Shown: piece by piece, positions 25,225 to 40,200 of the stretch
How positions within the stretch are numbered: position 1 is the stretch's first letter
How the letters are laid out: each line of letters begins with the position of its first letter
Origin: Sipunculus nudus
Lineage: Eukaryota; Annelida; Sipuncula; Golfingiida; Sipunculidae
Assembly: GCA_026874595.1 (NCBI GenBank)
Contig: CM049313.1
Span: 64,298,159-64,362,158, forward strand
Length of the DNA: 64,000 nucleotides
Direction: 5' to 3'
Translations under genes and position numbers: made by a program
The notes under the pieces: generated by a model
Databases searched by the model: none
The model's input: only the letters and a program-made list of their open reading frames with translations
Told to the model about the DNA's origin: nothing

Positions 25225-27079
25225 ATATAAGCATAATCATCAGAGGTCCATTCTTGCACATGCTTGACAATTCCAAAACAAGAAGAAGAAACAGGAAAGA
25301 TGAAACACAGATGAACCACCAGTTGAAAAATCTTGATTTGTGAAGTTGCACGGTACAGCCACTTGGTGGCATGCATGCTATGTTTATGTTTAACACCACT
25401 GATTGCACAGAGTGCAAGCTTCTTTCCACTTGTGTACAGGAGTAAGCAAACAATTTTAGAACAAAATACTGACAGATACGATAATATTATATGGAGAGCA
25501 AACTATATATTTCATGTATACTTAATAACCTGGTGTGTCAACAGGTCCCTTTGAGTTTGCATATTCATCTTAAGTGAAACTGACAAATATTTCAGAATGT
25601 ATGATTTTTATTAACATGAATTTTGATGTTTACAGGCCTCATCCTGAACAAGATTCTTTTTTTTTTTTTTTTTACTCTGAATACAGAAAACACTTCAACA
25701 AATGGGCAAAATCACAATTTCCTTTCCATAAAAGACATGTCTCTGTATCCTACAAAAGGAAGCTCTCCTGTAAATGGACTTCATTATTGATTCTACTCAA
25801 CACAGATAGTTCTATTATATGTCAGAAAAGGAACGCACTTCAGAAACATTTTCTTCTGACTGCCTCTGGCATATTGCATTCATATCTATGACCCATCACA
25901 TGCCTATTCAACTGACTGCACATACGCAAAAGAAAGTGAAGAAATTTATTTTCACAAATGAGCTTTGTTCAACTACTTTTGGCTACAGTCCACATACCTT
26001 TTACAAATCCTCAGTTGTAATATGTTTTTGGATATGAAAGGGAGATCAAATGAAGCAAACCTGAGGTGGAACAAGATATCCTCATTTTACCCTTCAGTAA
26101 ATAACAACAAGAACCCTGCTGTCAAAAAGTATGATGTAAGATGCTTTATCAATCAGTAACAATAAATACGCTATACATTGGAAAAAGAAAACAGTTGACT
26201 ACTTAATACCCCCAGTGCTCTTCAATAAATCTGGCAATGCCTTGAGAGGCATAAATATTCTCTAATAAAGGTACATTACCATTGGAAATTCGGCTTTCAA
26301 TGGAACAATTCTCTTGACACAGCTGTATATATATTTCTAAACTTCATAAATACAAGGCCGGACCTTGTCAAAGTTTACTTAAGAACATAAAGTTGGATTT
26401 TTTTTATATTTTTCTTTTTGCAGGACCTCCTTAAGGCCTTGAAAATTTATTAAAATTTTAAAGGATTTTTTAGGATATTTTATAAAAAGCTAAGATATAA
26501 GAGATAAAGAACATCCCCTTTTACACATAAGGCATTCTTCCATTAACTAGAAAACTGACAGGTCAGGAAGGGCCCCGCAAAAGATGCAGTCATTATAAAT
26601 TGAAGTACTGTGAATTTGTTGTACTTTGATAGCATGGGCTGATAGAGTGATATTTGAAAATTAAAGAACCTGTAAAGAACAGCTGACATGTATAAACTGG
26701 AAGAAAAGATATGGTAAAGTGAAAATGTTCAAAGCTATCAAAATAATGATATAAAAGATCTGCATGCATTCTTAGTTTCTGTATTTGTGTATTACCTGTG
26801 CCAATTATTCTTGTTTGAAGTCTTGGCTGGGCTGTGTCAAATATTTTTCCAGTATTTGTATGTTGAATTGGCCTTATTATATGTGAGGCTTGAGTCTGTA
26901 CATGAACCTTGTAGTATTAGAGAGAGTCAGCTGCTGGTTAGTAGTGATAATATAGTGATTCTGTTGAACTGAGATTCAGCTGTTCTTGGGCTTGGGTCTA
27001 TCTTGGAATCTTCAAATTGTCTGTACAAAAAATGCTGTGAAAATGTAATGCCGCTGTACATGAGTGACTTGAAAAAGAT
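25225..27079. other. AT-rich non-coding stretch
   Basis: Contains a T tract near 25657-25674 and several AT-driven plus-strand ORFs (for example 25574-25891) without splice or domain support. Nothing recognised. Confidence 0.45.
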
Positions 27080-28040
27080 TCATCCATTTCTGACCTGCTG
27101 AAGGAGACATCAGCAACTGAACACCAAACTGTGTATTACTTTTTTTTTCCTTCTGACCCAAATATCAATAAGCTTCTCTCTTAGGCCATGGGTGATACAT
27201 GTTAAGTTTGAATCCTATCCATCATATGTTAGGGGAGTTATTATTTGATTGTTCATCAAATTCTTTGTGAGTTATTGCATTAACATCATTTGAGAATTAT
27301 CGCCTCTGTCAAGGTCATCCATCTAAGAACTTGATCTAGCCCTTCATAACAAATATTACTGGTGCAAGTTCAGTGAGTGTTAGTCAAATTGTTTGCAAGC
27401 TATTTGGTTAACATCATTTTAGCATTATCACCTCTGTGACCTTAAAAATCCATCAAGGTCACCCATCTTTAAACATGATGTAGCCCATCAAAAGGTCCAT
27501 CACTGCCGTGAGTCTGGGGACCTTATATGAAATACTTTTAACGCGTTATTGTGTTAACAATGTGTGTCCTTTTGCATGCATATTTGCTAAGAGAGCACAA
27601 CCTTACTAGGTGTTCAGTAATGATTTTTACCGCATAACTTACAGAAAAATGGCTGACTATGACCATATATCATGCCTCGTTGCTGCCGACATCAGGACCT
27701 GTCCTACTGTTAAGGTGGAACAAACAATTATGGTTACAATTATGATTTCTGCCCTGCTGAAAGAGGGACCTAAAATTTAACACCAAACTGTGAATAACTT
27801 TTTTGACCTTTGACCTCCGGACCCCAAAATCAATAGGGATCTTCCATAATTGATGGTTAATACATATTTCAGGTTTGAATTTAATCCATCAATCCTAACT
27901 GGAGTTATCATCTGGAAAAGAATTTGTGGACAGACGGACGGACGGACAGACAGCTAGACAGATTGATGGACAGACGGGCGGCAAGACAGACAGACAGACA
28001 GGTCGATTACCATAGGGCACCCGCATATCAAGTGGGGCCC
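27080..28040. repeat. Composite dispersed repeat ending in (GACG/GACA)n
   Basis: Two diverged copies of one block, around 27120 and 27777, share ACACCAAACTGTG and a 'TCAATA' core about 656 bp apart. Between them lies a ~150-bp direct repeat (AACATCATTT..ATTATC..CCTCTGT). The tail is a run of ACGGACGGACAGACAG-type repeats followed by AGGGCACCCGCATATCAAG. Repeats with this tail are common in bivalve DNA; the class is uncertain. Confidence 0.55.
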
Positions 28041-28140
28041 TAATCATCGATGTATGTGAATTTACTCGCATCCACTGATGACGGAGTAGGATGTTAATCC
28101 TGTAAGTTGCTGATTCCTACCTAACAGTATACACAAATTG

Positions 28141-28522
28141 AGGATAACAATTAACTTAGGGTATCATTATTGTCTATAACCCCTATATCTAAAATAAATT
28201 CAAATGTGGTTAAAATACACATAAGCCCATATAAAGTGTTCATAATATTTTAAACCTGGTACCGTGATCTTTCTGAAAGTATACATATTTTTTAACTTTT
28301 CATGTTTTAACATTTAATAAAATATTTAAATTTTTAAAAGGTACACAATTTAAGCCCCTAGTAACAATAATTTGTTTTTGATGGACTTATCGTTTCTTTG
28401 TTTTTCCCCTACTGTGTTTCTTGTTGAAAAATAAAGTTTTAAATTTAGTATTGAATTAAAATTTTAAATTTCAATTTTAGGGTAGAGAGAAACATGATAA
28501 CCTAAGGATAACAATTAACTTA
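28141..28522. repeat. 18-bp direct repeats bracketing a 346-bp insert
   Basis: AGGATAACAATTAACTTA occurs exactly at 28141-28158 and 28505-28522. The 346 bp between is AT-rich with no ORF. Length and exactness suggest a target-site duplication from retrotransposition, but no element structure is seen inside. Confidence 0.35.
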
Positions 28523-28539
28523 ACTAGGAAATGACTTCT

Positions 28540-29640
28540 AATATGCCACCACTAACCACTGATACAGGACTATACCTCGTACTCAAGTCGCAACTTTAGT
28601 CCACCTGACAGGACTGACTTAGACTCAGCAGGCATAGACTCTACTTTTACTCAAACTGTGAGGTATAAGACCTCATGAAATCAGGCTGAGTCCAGCAGAA
28701 AAATAAAACTATGTCATGAATTTTCTTACTTTAAGATCTGATCACAAAATATCAACTCAAGTGACATGGGCAAAAAATTTTAAAAATAATGAAAGTTAGA
28801 AATTACATAGTACACATTTAGCTCAACAATAATAAAAAGTTAGTTAACAGTCGTAATTTGTCTGAGCACTCATTTATTTGGATTAATGGTTTGTTATCTT
28901 ACATTGTAATCTTGTTTAATCAACACCCTTTCATCCATCAAATTCACCTTCCACTAATAAAATGCTAAGTCCTGATGTAGATCTTGAGCTCCATATAAAT
29001 AAAAGCTTAAGCTATTTAGAGTATGGACATGTAAATTAACATGAATATTTTAAAAGCTGTTCTGATTTTTAAAAAATTTTTATTACAAAGTTTACTTGGA
29101 CTCTGACTTGGTTTTCAAAAGGCACTCAAAAACTTAAAACCTGGACTTAAACCTCAAGGCCAAGGACCTGCACTCAAGACTGAGATAGTGTAGATTTGAC
29201 CTAAACTGACCTAATTAATGTCAGTGGCTAGGTACTGCAATTGCCACTAAAACAGTCATTACAAGGGACTATTTTGGGTAAACATTGCTTCATTGTTTGA
29301 ACATCAGTCATTCAATGATTCATGCAGTAACAAGTAAACAAAAGGCTCAGATCTATATAAATCAAGACCTGCACAACACATGGTGTGTGACAACATTTGG
29401 TCAACTCATTAACATATATGCCTGTACAGTTCTTGAGACATGAAAAATGAGTTTTTCTACATTTACACAAAAAAATAGAAGAACCATGTTTCAACTGCAG
29501 ACTGTCAGTAGCAATTCCTTGATCAAATGACTGCTAATTAATATGCTTATTTTCACTTTACATGGTAGAACACTCACTTCCTTGCAAACCATGACAAGAC
29601 AGTCAGCACCATAATAGAAAAAGAAAATTTCAAATAAAAA
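28540..29640. other. AT-rich stretch with 'ACTCAAG' words
   Basis: Degenerate ACTCAAG/GACTT words recur at 28580-28700 and 29095-29190 and may be decayed inverted ends of a transposon. No gene is seen. Confidence 0.3.
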
Positions 29641-29644
29641 ATGT

Positions 29645-29737
29645 TTTATTTACAATAAAAATTGTTTACAACAATACAAGAACAAGAAATGATGCAAAAA
29701 TGTATCACTTAAGTCTTAACAAAACAAAATTAGTAAA

Positions 29738-29786
<49 letters not shown>

Positions 29787-31184
29787 CACCTGTAAACAAT
29801 ATATTCATAATTTTATAAAGCTTACTTTATAAACCTTATCAGGACTCTTTCTGAGTGTGCCGTACAATAAATAAACATATATATATATATATGCCTGATC
29901 AGTATCAGGCAACTTGTTGGTAGTTGTCAACACACATTCTCATTATAACAAGACTGAATGTCACTGACAGGGTGTCATGTGACTCCTGTAGGCCACTGAC
30001 AGGCCGGTGACAAATTGCTTGACCTGTGATGTACCACATGATGTAGCATGTGACCACAGATCATACCCAGTAGCAAAGGGTCGTCACAGACCCGCAACAT
30101 CACATGACATAACTGACGGTTATTTTATTTAAATATTAGTACAACATATCATGCCGGTTTCCACTCACTGGGGTGTAACTACTGACAAGTTGTCAACCAA
30201 GACCATAGCCTAAAATATGATCAATCATTTTCAAATGACACTCGCAAAGCATCAGTACTGACATATCTGCAAGCCAACTTCTTAAACATGAAAAAAATAT
30301 AAGGCTTTGGATCAAATCTTAATTATGATAATTCAGGTAACTATTTTTTCCTAAGCACTATATTTTTATATTTAAAATTTTTAATTTTAAATATCTTAAA
30401 TTTCACTTATCAATGTTTTTCCATACCATGCACACTGATGCACTTAGATATATTTTTCATTAAAATTACCACAACACAGTATGTTCTTAGAGAGACAGAT
30501 GATCATTATTTGGTCTATAGCTATATAAATGTATTTGAACTTTTTTTATTTTAAATTACATATAAATAAACTAAATAATGTAATTTTGCATTATGTTCAC
30601 TGGTGCAATTAGATCCATTTTTTACATATACCTGTAGGTCTCTTCATTAAAACTATAATTTCCTTTATTTATTTTGCATCCATAATTTGCTATTATTAAA
30701 TCTTTAACCTGTTTTAAATCTGATTAAATCAAGTTTTGTCTGTCAAAGTTGTTCATATTTTTTTTTTCATCATATCTGAATATTGAGTCTGGCTACTGAA
30801 CACAAGATTAAATCAGTTTAACAATCTTCAACGTAGACTGGAAATATGAAACATAATAATTAACACTAGTTTTCATCTCTCTGAATATCATTTGAATATA
30901 ATAATACAGCCATACAGCTAGGCTTCACCAGATGCTCAACACAAGATGGTCAAATCAGACCAGCTACACAAAGTAAACAAAGTGAAAAATATGGCAGATT
31001 TATGTGGTAAGACTTGGGACCTTGAATACATACAAATGTCACTAGGACCACATTAATTTCTAAAGGCATTGTGATTTTCTTGGAAACTAATTAGTTCAAA
31101 GCAACAAATAACAGCCAATGAGTCCAAAGCAACTTGCAACGACTGGTGCCCACCAAACTCACCTCTCCATTACACTGTTATTCA
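29645..31184 (-). other. Likely ULK3 3' untranslated region and downstream flank
   Basis: This lies directly after the inferred ULK3 stop codon. Candidate poly(A) signals (AATAAA on the minus strand) occur at 30664-30673 (two overlapping), 30545-30550, 30124-30129 and 29645-29650. Which one is used cannot be told from sequence, so the outer limit is arbitrary. Confidence 0.35.
29740..29782. repeat. (AT)n microsatellite
   Basis: About 21 AT dinucleotides. A shorter AT tract follows at about 29876-29892. Confidence 0.95.
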
Positions 31185-31204
31185 CTACTGGATAGTACAA
31201 GAAC
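31185..31204 (-). CDS. ULK3: ULK3 terminal coding exon (20 nt)
   Basis: Follows TTGTCTTTGCAG. Joined in phase 1 to the preceding exon it encodes S-S-C-T-I-Q and TAG. ULK3 proteins I recall end in SSCTLQ or very similar, so a six-residue tail after the MIT2 region in the right frame is strong support despite the exon's size. Shifting the phase gives unrelated residues. Confidence 0.85.
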
Positions 31205-34200
31205 CTGCAAAGACAAAGAAGTATTAATATCAGTATCAAAAATCAAATAATAAATTTAACATTTTATAGCTCCAGGTGAAGATTTAATGCACACCAATGA
31301 TAAATAAACTGTATATTCTAATTCACATAGGCACTGAATCACTGCCATGTAACTTCTCTGACCAAGTCGAGGAAAAGCCCATTTTATGTCTTGAAGTGTT
31401 GGGAACATTGACAAATATGTCCAAAGGAGGGTTATTTCTAATATTTTATCTTAAACCCTAGTGATTTTACATTATTTAAGAATTGTTGCAAGTCTATCTT
31501 GGTATGTCCAGTGGGTGAACCATTCTATCTCCATGATTGAACTAGGTCCATGGATCTTACCCGAAGTCCAAATGCAAGAAAAGGTACTGGTAATATTCTA
31601 GTGATTAAAAAATAAAGGACAATGAAATGTTTGTGCCATGGAATTCTAGACCTTGACAAAAAACTTTCTTTTAAATAAGCTCTGTGGTCTGACTCAGTCT
31701 GCAATTTTTTTCCTAATTATCCCAATGCATCCCAATTTTTATATCTATGACTGAAACTGCATTGGGAAACAACACTTTCGTAGTTTTTGTAGTTGGTGCC
31801 ACATGTTTGTTCACAGAATAAAATTATCCTAGACACACCACATTTCAACACAGAAAGATTATCATGGTACATCTGAACAAATAAAATATGGAAAAACATC
31901 AGAAATGTAAATTATAGAGTAAATAATAGAGTAAATAAGGGTGAAAACTCTCCTATGTCATTTGCTGAGAATTTTTGATTTATGAAATTTCAATAAAAAA
32001 AAAAAATTTCTGTAGCTTTTCTGTCAGGGTGTTAAAAATGCTGACTCAGTAAATATGGAGCCATCCTTTGCATTTACCATGTGATTCTTACATGGAAAAT
32101 CTGTTTACAGCTGACTAGCTCCTTTGATAAACACTCCTCTTTCAGACCATGCATACCTGCCATTGACAACAAGTCAACCAGAAACATCACAAGAAAGCAG
32201 ATTAACAGTGGCTACTCGTACGTCTCATTTTGTCCTTACATCTTCAGGTTTGATAGCTCTCGCCCTGTCATTTCACAGGCAGACATATTACACCTTTCAG
32301 ACTCAAAGCTCTGTATTAATTTTGTCATAACTGCTGCCATACCCTTGAATTTCTCACAGACAAATGACATCAATTATCTGTACTGCCCATCTACCAGTTT
32401 CCACCTTTTGTAGTATATTATTACAGCAACTATTTAGTTTATGGAGCCTGCAAAATGAAACCTTGAACCCCGAGGTATGATGCACATTTATTACTACACT
32501 GAAGGGCCTAGCCTGGTATCAGCTCTTTGGTTACTGGGTGGAACAGAGTCATAAGGCATATTTGATATTAAAATATGGCTGTTAAAACAAGATGAATGCT
32601 TCTGGATTTCCACATGGATTCACCAATTAGAGTGCAGTATCGCAACAGGATGTTACTGCTAATAATGATGTACGCAGTCTGGTTTCTGGGTTGTTCAACT
32701 GATGAACTCAGTGAATCTTTGTAAAGGGTCAGACAGTACTTTCAAACTAATATGCTTCTTAACAAAGGAAATTTACATTTTTTAATGAATGCATGTTTGT
32801 ATGTAAGTGTATGTCTGAACATATGACCTGAAACTATAACCTGAACCTGTATGCATGCATGTATGTATGTATGTGTATGTCTGAACCTATAACTCTACAA
32901 GAGCATTATATACCTGTTGTCTTTTGAACTTTTACTTATGAAGTATGGCCACATTTGGTAGACAAATGAACCTAGAGGAGTTACTTTATTGGCTAATAAT
33001 TCATAGTGAATGTCAACAAAATCTATCAAATTCCTAGTAATCACAACAATATCACAAAGAAGTCTGGTGACCTCTGACCTCACTAATTATGCATGAATTT
33101 GGCAGGATCAAAGTTATAGGTGAGAAACTCTATTGGAAAATATTTATTGTAAGTTTCATGAAAATTTATTAGATTTTTTTTTCGTAAATAAGTCATCACT
33201 GCCCCACTAATCCTGGTGACATCTCACCTTGTTAAATATGCATGGATTTTGCTGAGAATTTAACTTAGATGAGACATTATATATAATTTCTGTATTTTTT
33301 TTTGCAACAATACCACAGAGAAGCCTGTTGACCTCTGAACTTTTTAGATATGGGTTGATTTTGCCTGGAACTGAACTTGTGGGTTTTGTGAAAATTCATC
33401 AAATCCATGGTAATTTATTGCAGCGACACTATAATGACATAAATTCTAGACTTCAATGTGGATAAAGGTAACCACATATATAACATTATGATATTAAGTT
33501 ATTGTGTACCAATGGTTTTAGATTTAAGGCGTGTTCAATTGATTGGTGCTGGGAATAATAAAAAATGTTGAGCCAGTTATTCAAGTATTACAAGGAATAT
33601 GTAAGTTTATAAGTATATACCAAAATTTACTTTTCCTCCTTGCTCAAACCATAATCTACAAGGTTAAATCAGACCCCACTACAAATGATAAACAATCATT
33701 TCAAAAGTTAACTTTTAACACATGGGTGTAAAAAACTTGTGTCAATTATTATTGTCAATGTAGTTGTCACCAGGTGCCACCAGCTATAGTGCCATCTGTT
33801 GCAGTATTAAAAACTGTACCAGTATAATGTACAAGTACTAAGCACAAGTACTGATTACTGAAGACTTTTAAAGATTTTTTCAGCTGTTTCCCTATAAAAT
33901 CTAAGCAAATGCAGATAGCAAAAATAAGCTGAATCCAACAACATTTGATATGTGACAGATAATTGCATCAAATCTGGGGATGGTAGCTCCTGCTATTCCT
34001 GAGAAATTATGAGTTAATGTACCAATGATATCTAAAATCATAAATCTACATTTAAAAAAAACTTTTAAAAGACATTCTTGTCAATATTTACCATAGATAA
34101 CCTGAAATCTAAATGTCTAGAAGCATGGTGTAATGGATGCTGATAAACTGGTGCCAGGCTAGATGTATCTGCTTCACACAGCTAACATATATGGTCAAAT

Positions 34201-37200
34201 GACTCAAATCAAATATTTATAATTCAGCCAAAATTCATTCTTTAGAACCATAAAAAGACAATTATTATCAGAATTATTCAGGGGGATATTCTTGTAAAAT
34301 TAATATTAAAACTAGAATACGGGTAGTCGACAAGCGACTACGTGTATCTGCCAAAATCAGAGTAGGACGAGTGAAGTGAGGCATGGATTGAGTGGCAAGG
34401 GGAAACAGAGTTACATCTGTTACATATTAGAATGGATCTGTGCAACATTAACATGATTGTAGGTGGCGCCACCTGTTATTTGAAGGAGAAACTATCCAAG
34501 ATGTATACACATGCAAAATTTCAGGTGGAAAAGTCAAACTACTGCAGAGATATGAGTGATTTTAACCCAAGGCAGACAAACAGATGGACGCTGTGCAAAA
34601 ATTGCTGCAGGTGGCGCCATCATTTTTGTGTACGTTATAAAGCTATCCAAGGGCTTCATTTGTGTAAATTTTTTTTCCTGATTGGTCAAACAGATCCAGA
34701 GATATAGGCATTAATGTCTGCAGCGTGAACGTGAACGTAGGTGGTACCACCTGCCATAAAATCAAGAAAGCTATGCGGGATGTATACACATGCTGAATTT
34801 CAGGTAATTTGGTCAAACCACTGCAGAGATATGAGTGATTTTAACCCAAGGCAGACAAACAGATGGACGCTGTGCAAAAATGGCGTAGGTAGCGCCGCCA
34901 TTTATGTGTATCTTATAAAGATATCTAGGGGCTACATTTGTGTAAAATTTTTTTCCTGATTGGTCGAACGAGTCCAGGGATATAAGCTTGGATGTCTACA
35001 GCGTGAACATGAATGTAGGTGACGCCACCTGTCAAAAAGTCAAGAAAGCTTTGCGGGATGTATACGCATGCCGAATTTCAGGTGAATTAGTCAAACAACT
35101 GCAGAGATACAAGTGATTTGAACCCAAGGCAGATGAACAGATGGACACTGTGCAAACATGGTTGCAGGTGGCGCCACCTTTTTTGTGTATGTTATAAAGC
35201 TATCCAAGGGCAACATTTGTGTAAACATTTTTTCCTGATCGGTCAAACGGTTCCCGAGATATGTGGGTTTATGTCTGGAAACAAACGCACAAACGGATGC
35301 TGGGCAGAGAGGAAAGGTCAGAGGTCAAGGCCACTTGGTTAGGCACCAGTTCACATGTGACCTGATAATTTGTGTAAGTTTCAGAAAAAATCCGTCCAGT
35401 AGTCTCAGAGAAGTTCTCCGGAAACGAACGCGGCGGCTGCGGTGGCGGCTGTGGACCCCGGTCAAGGGTTTTGGCGGATACAATTAATATAAAAAAAATT
35501 AAACAATTGCTGAAATACTTTCATGGGTGCACACAACACAAAAATTACTGTAGGTGGCTCCATCAGTCATCTATACCGCAAAGCTATCGGAGATGTACAT
35601 ATATACCCAATTTCAGACTGATATACCAAACCCCTCCTGAGAAATAAGCAGGGACATACACTTTGCAAAAATGATTGTAGGTGGTGCCACCAGTTTTGTA
35701 TTCAACAAAGCTATCAAGTATGTATAGATATGCACAATTTCAGATCACTCTTGGGAAATAAGCAGATACATACACAGTGCAATAATAACTGAAGGTGGCA
35801 ATACCAGTCTTGTGTATGAGGACACAGTCCAAGATGCATGGACAGGCCAAAAATTCAGGCAGATACATCAAACTTCTCTTGAGTCAGATACACTTGGCTG
35901 ACCAAGCTAAGCTGAGGCAGAAAGCTGCCACAAGTCAAGTGAAGCTAATTTGCCAGCTGCAGATACTGCACTGAATGAACTATTGACCTGTACTAGGCTA
36001 CACTGAGTGAACTCTTGACCTGTTGCAAAATCTGATACAGTTGGCAGTCTGCCAAAGCTATTAATATATCCAGATTGAAACCTGGTGTGTTGCCAAATCT
36101 GATGAAGTTGGCAGTCTTCAAAGCTATTTATAGATACAAAAAAAATTTTGGCAGGTTGCCAAATCTGTTTAATACTTTATACATACTGAAATGCTTCAGC
36201 TACAATGCTTTTTTTCAAGCTGCATATTCATAAATTATTTTACCAAAATGTTTTGGGTAATAAAAAATGCCTATTTAAAGAAAAATCAGAATAAAGATAT
36301 ATATTTTATTCATGGATTTATCTTACACATATGCTGGATATTGAACAAATTATTTATGTTGCCTGTACAGCTTTGCACTTATACCCAACAAGCTCAGTTT
36401 GTTAATACAATAAATCCACTTACTTTGTTTACCAAAGTATATACAATTCCTTCATTGTTAAATGTCCAATAAATCTACCAAAATCATCAACACAGGCCAC
36501 CTAAGAATAATCAATGAGCAATGTTACAGAAGTTGAAACTATTGCAGCCCTTAGTTTGAAATAAGGTTACTAATGGCCACAAGACCAACTTCAGCTTTCT
36601 AAGAATCTTCCAAAAATCAATGAATCCATTCTATCCTTTTATGCAATTGAAAGAACCCTACCCTAGGATAATTCTTGTGAAAAATTTAACCATTAAGCTT
36701 GATAGTTTCATCATAAATCATTTTCAAGCTGAAAGAGGCTTAAATAACGAGGTTTTTGCCCGTAAAAAACAGGTCAATGTATAAAGTGCTACAAAAACCT
36801 CAATTCCAAATAAGAGTCAAGTGACCAACATTGGCACAAAACTTGGTGATGCTAGCTCCTGCTGTTTCTGAGACTGTTATGTCTATATTCTTACTTGGCC
36901 AAATGACAAGTTCAAATTCTTGTAACTTGGCCAAAATCAATCAAACATTTGAACAAATTTAAGAAAGCTTGTCTCTGGGATCATTTCTGTTAAATATTGA
37001 ACAATTAGGCTGAATTATTTTGGAGAAGATTTTCAAAGGTTTTCAAGCTTTTTCCCTGTAAAATGTAAGGTGATGCAGGTGGCCCCACAAAAAGGCTCAA
37101 TCCCCCAACATTTGACATTTGACGGATTTTTGTGTAAAATTTGGGGATGCTAGCTCCTGCTATTCCTTAGAAATTATGAGTTAATGTACTGATGACCAAT

Positions 37201-40200
37201 GACCTGCTAACATGAAAGGTCGATGCAGGTGTCACTACCAATACCTCAATTTCAAATATGACTCATGACTCATGTGAACAACATTTGCATAAAATTTGGT
37301 AATGATAGCTCTAGCAATTTCTGAGACTGCAATTTAAGTATGCATTTTTGACCAAATGCCTCAGTTCAGCATCATTAAACTCAGCCAAAAATCACTGAGC
37401 TGCAACCATTCAAACAAACTTGAGAGAGATTGTTCAAGGGATCCTTCTTTTCAGTATTGGAGAATTTTGCTGAAACGTTTAAGAGAAAAAGGTTTTTAAA
37501 TGTGTTTTAGCTTCTTCCCCTATAAAATCTAAGTAAATGCAGATAGCATAAAATAAGCAAAATCCAATAGTTGGCATGGGACTGGCATTTTCTTGAATGT
37601 TTTTATAACAGGTTCAAGGGAGTATCTTTAGTTAATAGACATAAGATATCAGAAAAGGCCCCTTTAAACCTCTGTTTAAACATATATGTACTTAAAATAC
37701 TTTTTCATCAAACATCTCCTTGTCTCAACCATACAAAACTAAAAAATATCTACTTAACAGATCTTTCATTTCTGAGGCCCATGCAAGTTTTTCTAAATCA
37801 TTCACCTGTTAAAGAGTGCTAACACAATCTAGTGAATCTTGATTTTTCCAACTAATCAATTTTCAGTTAGCTGTGCTGAAAAATTAGGTGATATCACTAA
37901 GGTTTACTTCATGGTGCATTTGGCAAAATAAATGTGTGCCAGTACTTAATTTTATAAGAATTTCAAGCCCCTACCAAGAATGCCTGCTAACAGACAGATG
38001 AAAGGTCACAGGTGACAGCTAGTGGGAAAAGGCCAAAAAGCAGGTGAGATGAAAGATTAAATTGTTTGATAATACTATTCATCAAAATCTGAGGACTAAT
38101 CAATACAAACAAATACCATACTCAATGCATAAGTGTATCATAGTTAGTTAAAAGCAACTGATATGAAAGCTTGTGTTTCTGAAATGCAACAAATCATTAT
38201 TCAATGTGTATATAAGAGTCCCTGACTTCACAAATTCAAACAACTTATACCGGCATAATTGTTGGCGTGTAACAATGCATCAAATAATTGATGCAGTGAA
38301 TTTGTCAGTGTCCATATTAGTCCCTGACTTAAAAAAATTCAAACAACTTAAACTAGCATATATGTCAGCATGTAACAATGCATTAAATTATCGATACAGT
38401 ACTTGCAACACCACAATTAAATTGAAATCAAATCTTAACATCTGAACTGATTAATTTCTATTATGAACATTTTTTGCAAGTACCGTCTAAAAACCATAAG
38501 TGAGCTCTCACATCTGATAGTGCATGCCCCAATGTAGAGGTTATTTAGCTATAGGGTGTATGTACACTAGGGCTGAAAAAAGTACTTGAATACTTGAGTC
38601 TGGGTAATACTTACAAAATTTGGACTCAAGTACTCTTGTATGTACAGGCATATCTGAAGATTACTGCAAATTTACATGCAGTCTGTAGGCATTTCATATG
38701 TTACTGAGTTAACATTATACATAATAATCATACTGTACAGTTTATTTCAAAGGGACTTAAATTTATGAGTTATATGCTTTCCTAAGTATTTTTCCACTCT
38801 GTTTAACTTAAGTGTTTTTATTTATTTCTTTGTTTGGAAAAAGTTAAGCTGTCAAAAATTCAAATTTATGCATACTGATCTTTATAGCTTTGCCATGGTA
38901 ACCAGTACTTATGTCTGAGTCGGGTAATGCCTATAGAGTACTCATGTCCATAATTTTGTACCAGTTTCAGCCTTATAGTACACTAGAGTTTCAATGCTTG
39001 CTGGTAGACCCTTAAGCTTTTATAAAAACAATAACGGAGGTGAAAAACAGGGAAGAGGTGTATTTCTCTTTTACTTGCTAAAACTTTATCAAACTTAACT
39101 ATTACAGTTAAATATTTGATTTTATTTTAAAAGAAAGTCTGAAATGTACTATAAAAGTAAAAACCGAAAACTGATTCAAAGATGAAGAATAAAAGATAAA
39201 GAATCAATTAATCAATGGATTCTTAGGCCCCTTACAATTCACGGGCCTACATATGTGATCAGCTCACTCAATATTAAAGATTTTCTGGCAGCCAAAGGAC
39301 TTGTATTTTTATGTGTGGGTATATGTATTAATCATCTAACCTTTTATGCACATAACAAATTCTATGCTGAGTCATAAGTATAATGAGTGTTTTCTTTTTC
39401 AACATTTATAAGCTAGTGCATCTGAATGCCTTTGCACATGCCCTTCACACCAGCAGTGTATCATGGTTTAATGAATTCATCAACTTTTCTCAAGTAGCTT
39501 GCCACTTAATGTATTTCTTCCAGGCAACCTTACACAAAATCTTCACTGAAAAACAAAAAGTGAAAGCAAGTTTCAAATACTGAATAATTATAAATGTGTA
39601 TGCAATGTGTCATTAGAAATGCACCAGTTGTTGCGGACAAAATGACTTATATTCATTTACATGAATAACGATAGCAATATATTCCCAACTGATATGAATC
39701 ACACAGGTGAAACGCATCATGACTCCTCTAGACGGTAGTTAGTGGATAAAGGCAGACAGGCGATGTTACAATTAAACAGTACATAACCTTTAATTATGTA
39801 AAACACTGTTATCAGTGGCCGATCTTGAGATGAAGGAATGCAGTAAATAACATGTCTGACACCTGAGACTGGGATGGGATCTGTCTGGCAGAAACTGATG
39901 ATGCATGCGGCCTCCACACAAACAACATACATTGCAGCATATCGTGGCACCCACTGCCACTTTGTGCTTCTCCCAATGTTCTACTAGTCATGCTTTAAGG
40001 GGGACGAGAAGGACTGTTGTCATCTGGTACAATGATGCCCCATCATTAAGCCTCGGAGCTCCCCTGCAGCCACTGCTGAGGCAAAGACACACTATATATA
40101 ACTGATCTGTTTTTCAGACTGAGCCTAATATAACATATATATCATTATAATAATTTTGTTTTATTTATCCCATTTAATATCCTTCATCTGTTAAAGTATT

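Noticed and set aside
32081-32413. 110-codon plus-strand ORF in the ULK3 last intron
   Set aside because: No family similarity, no splice sites, AT-rich composition like the flanks.
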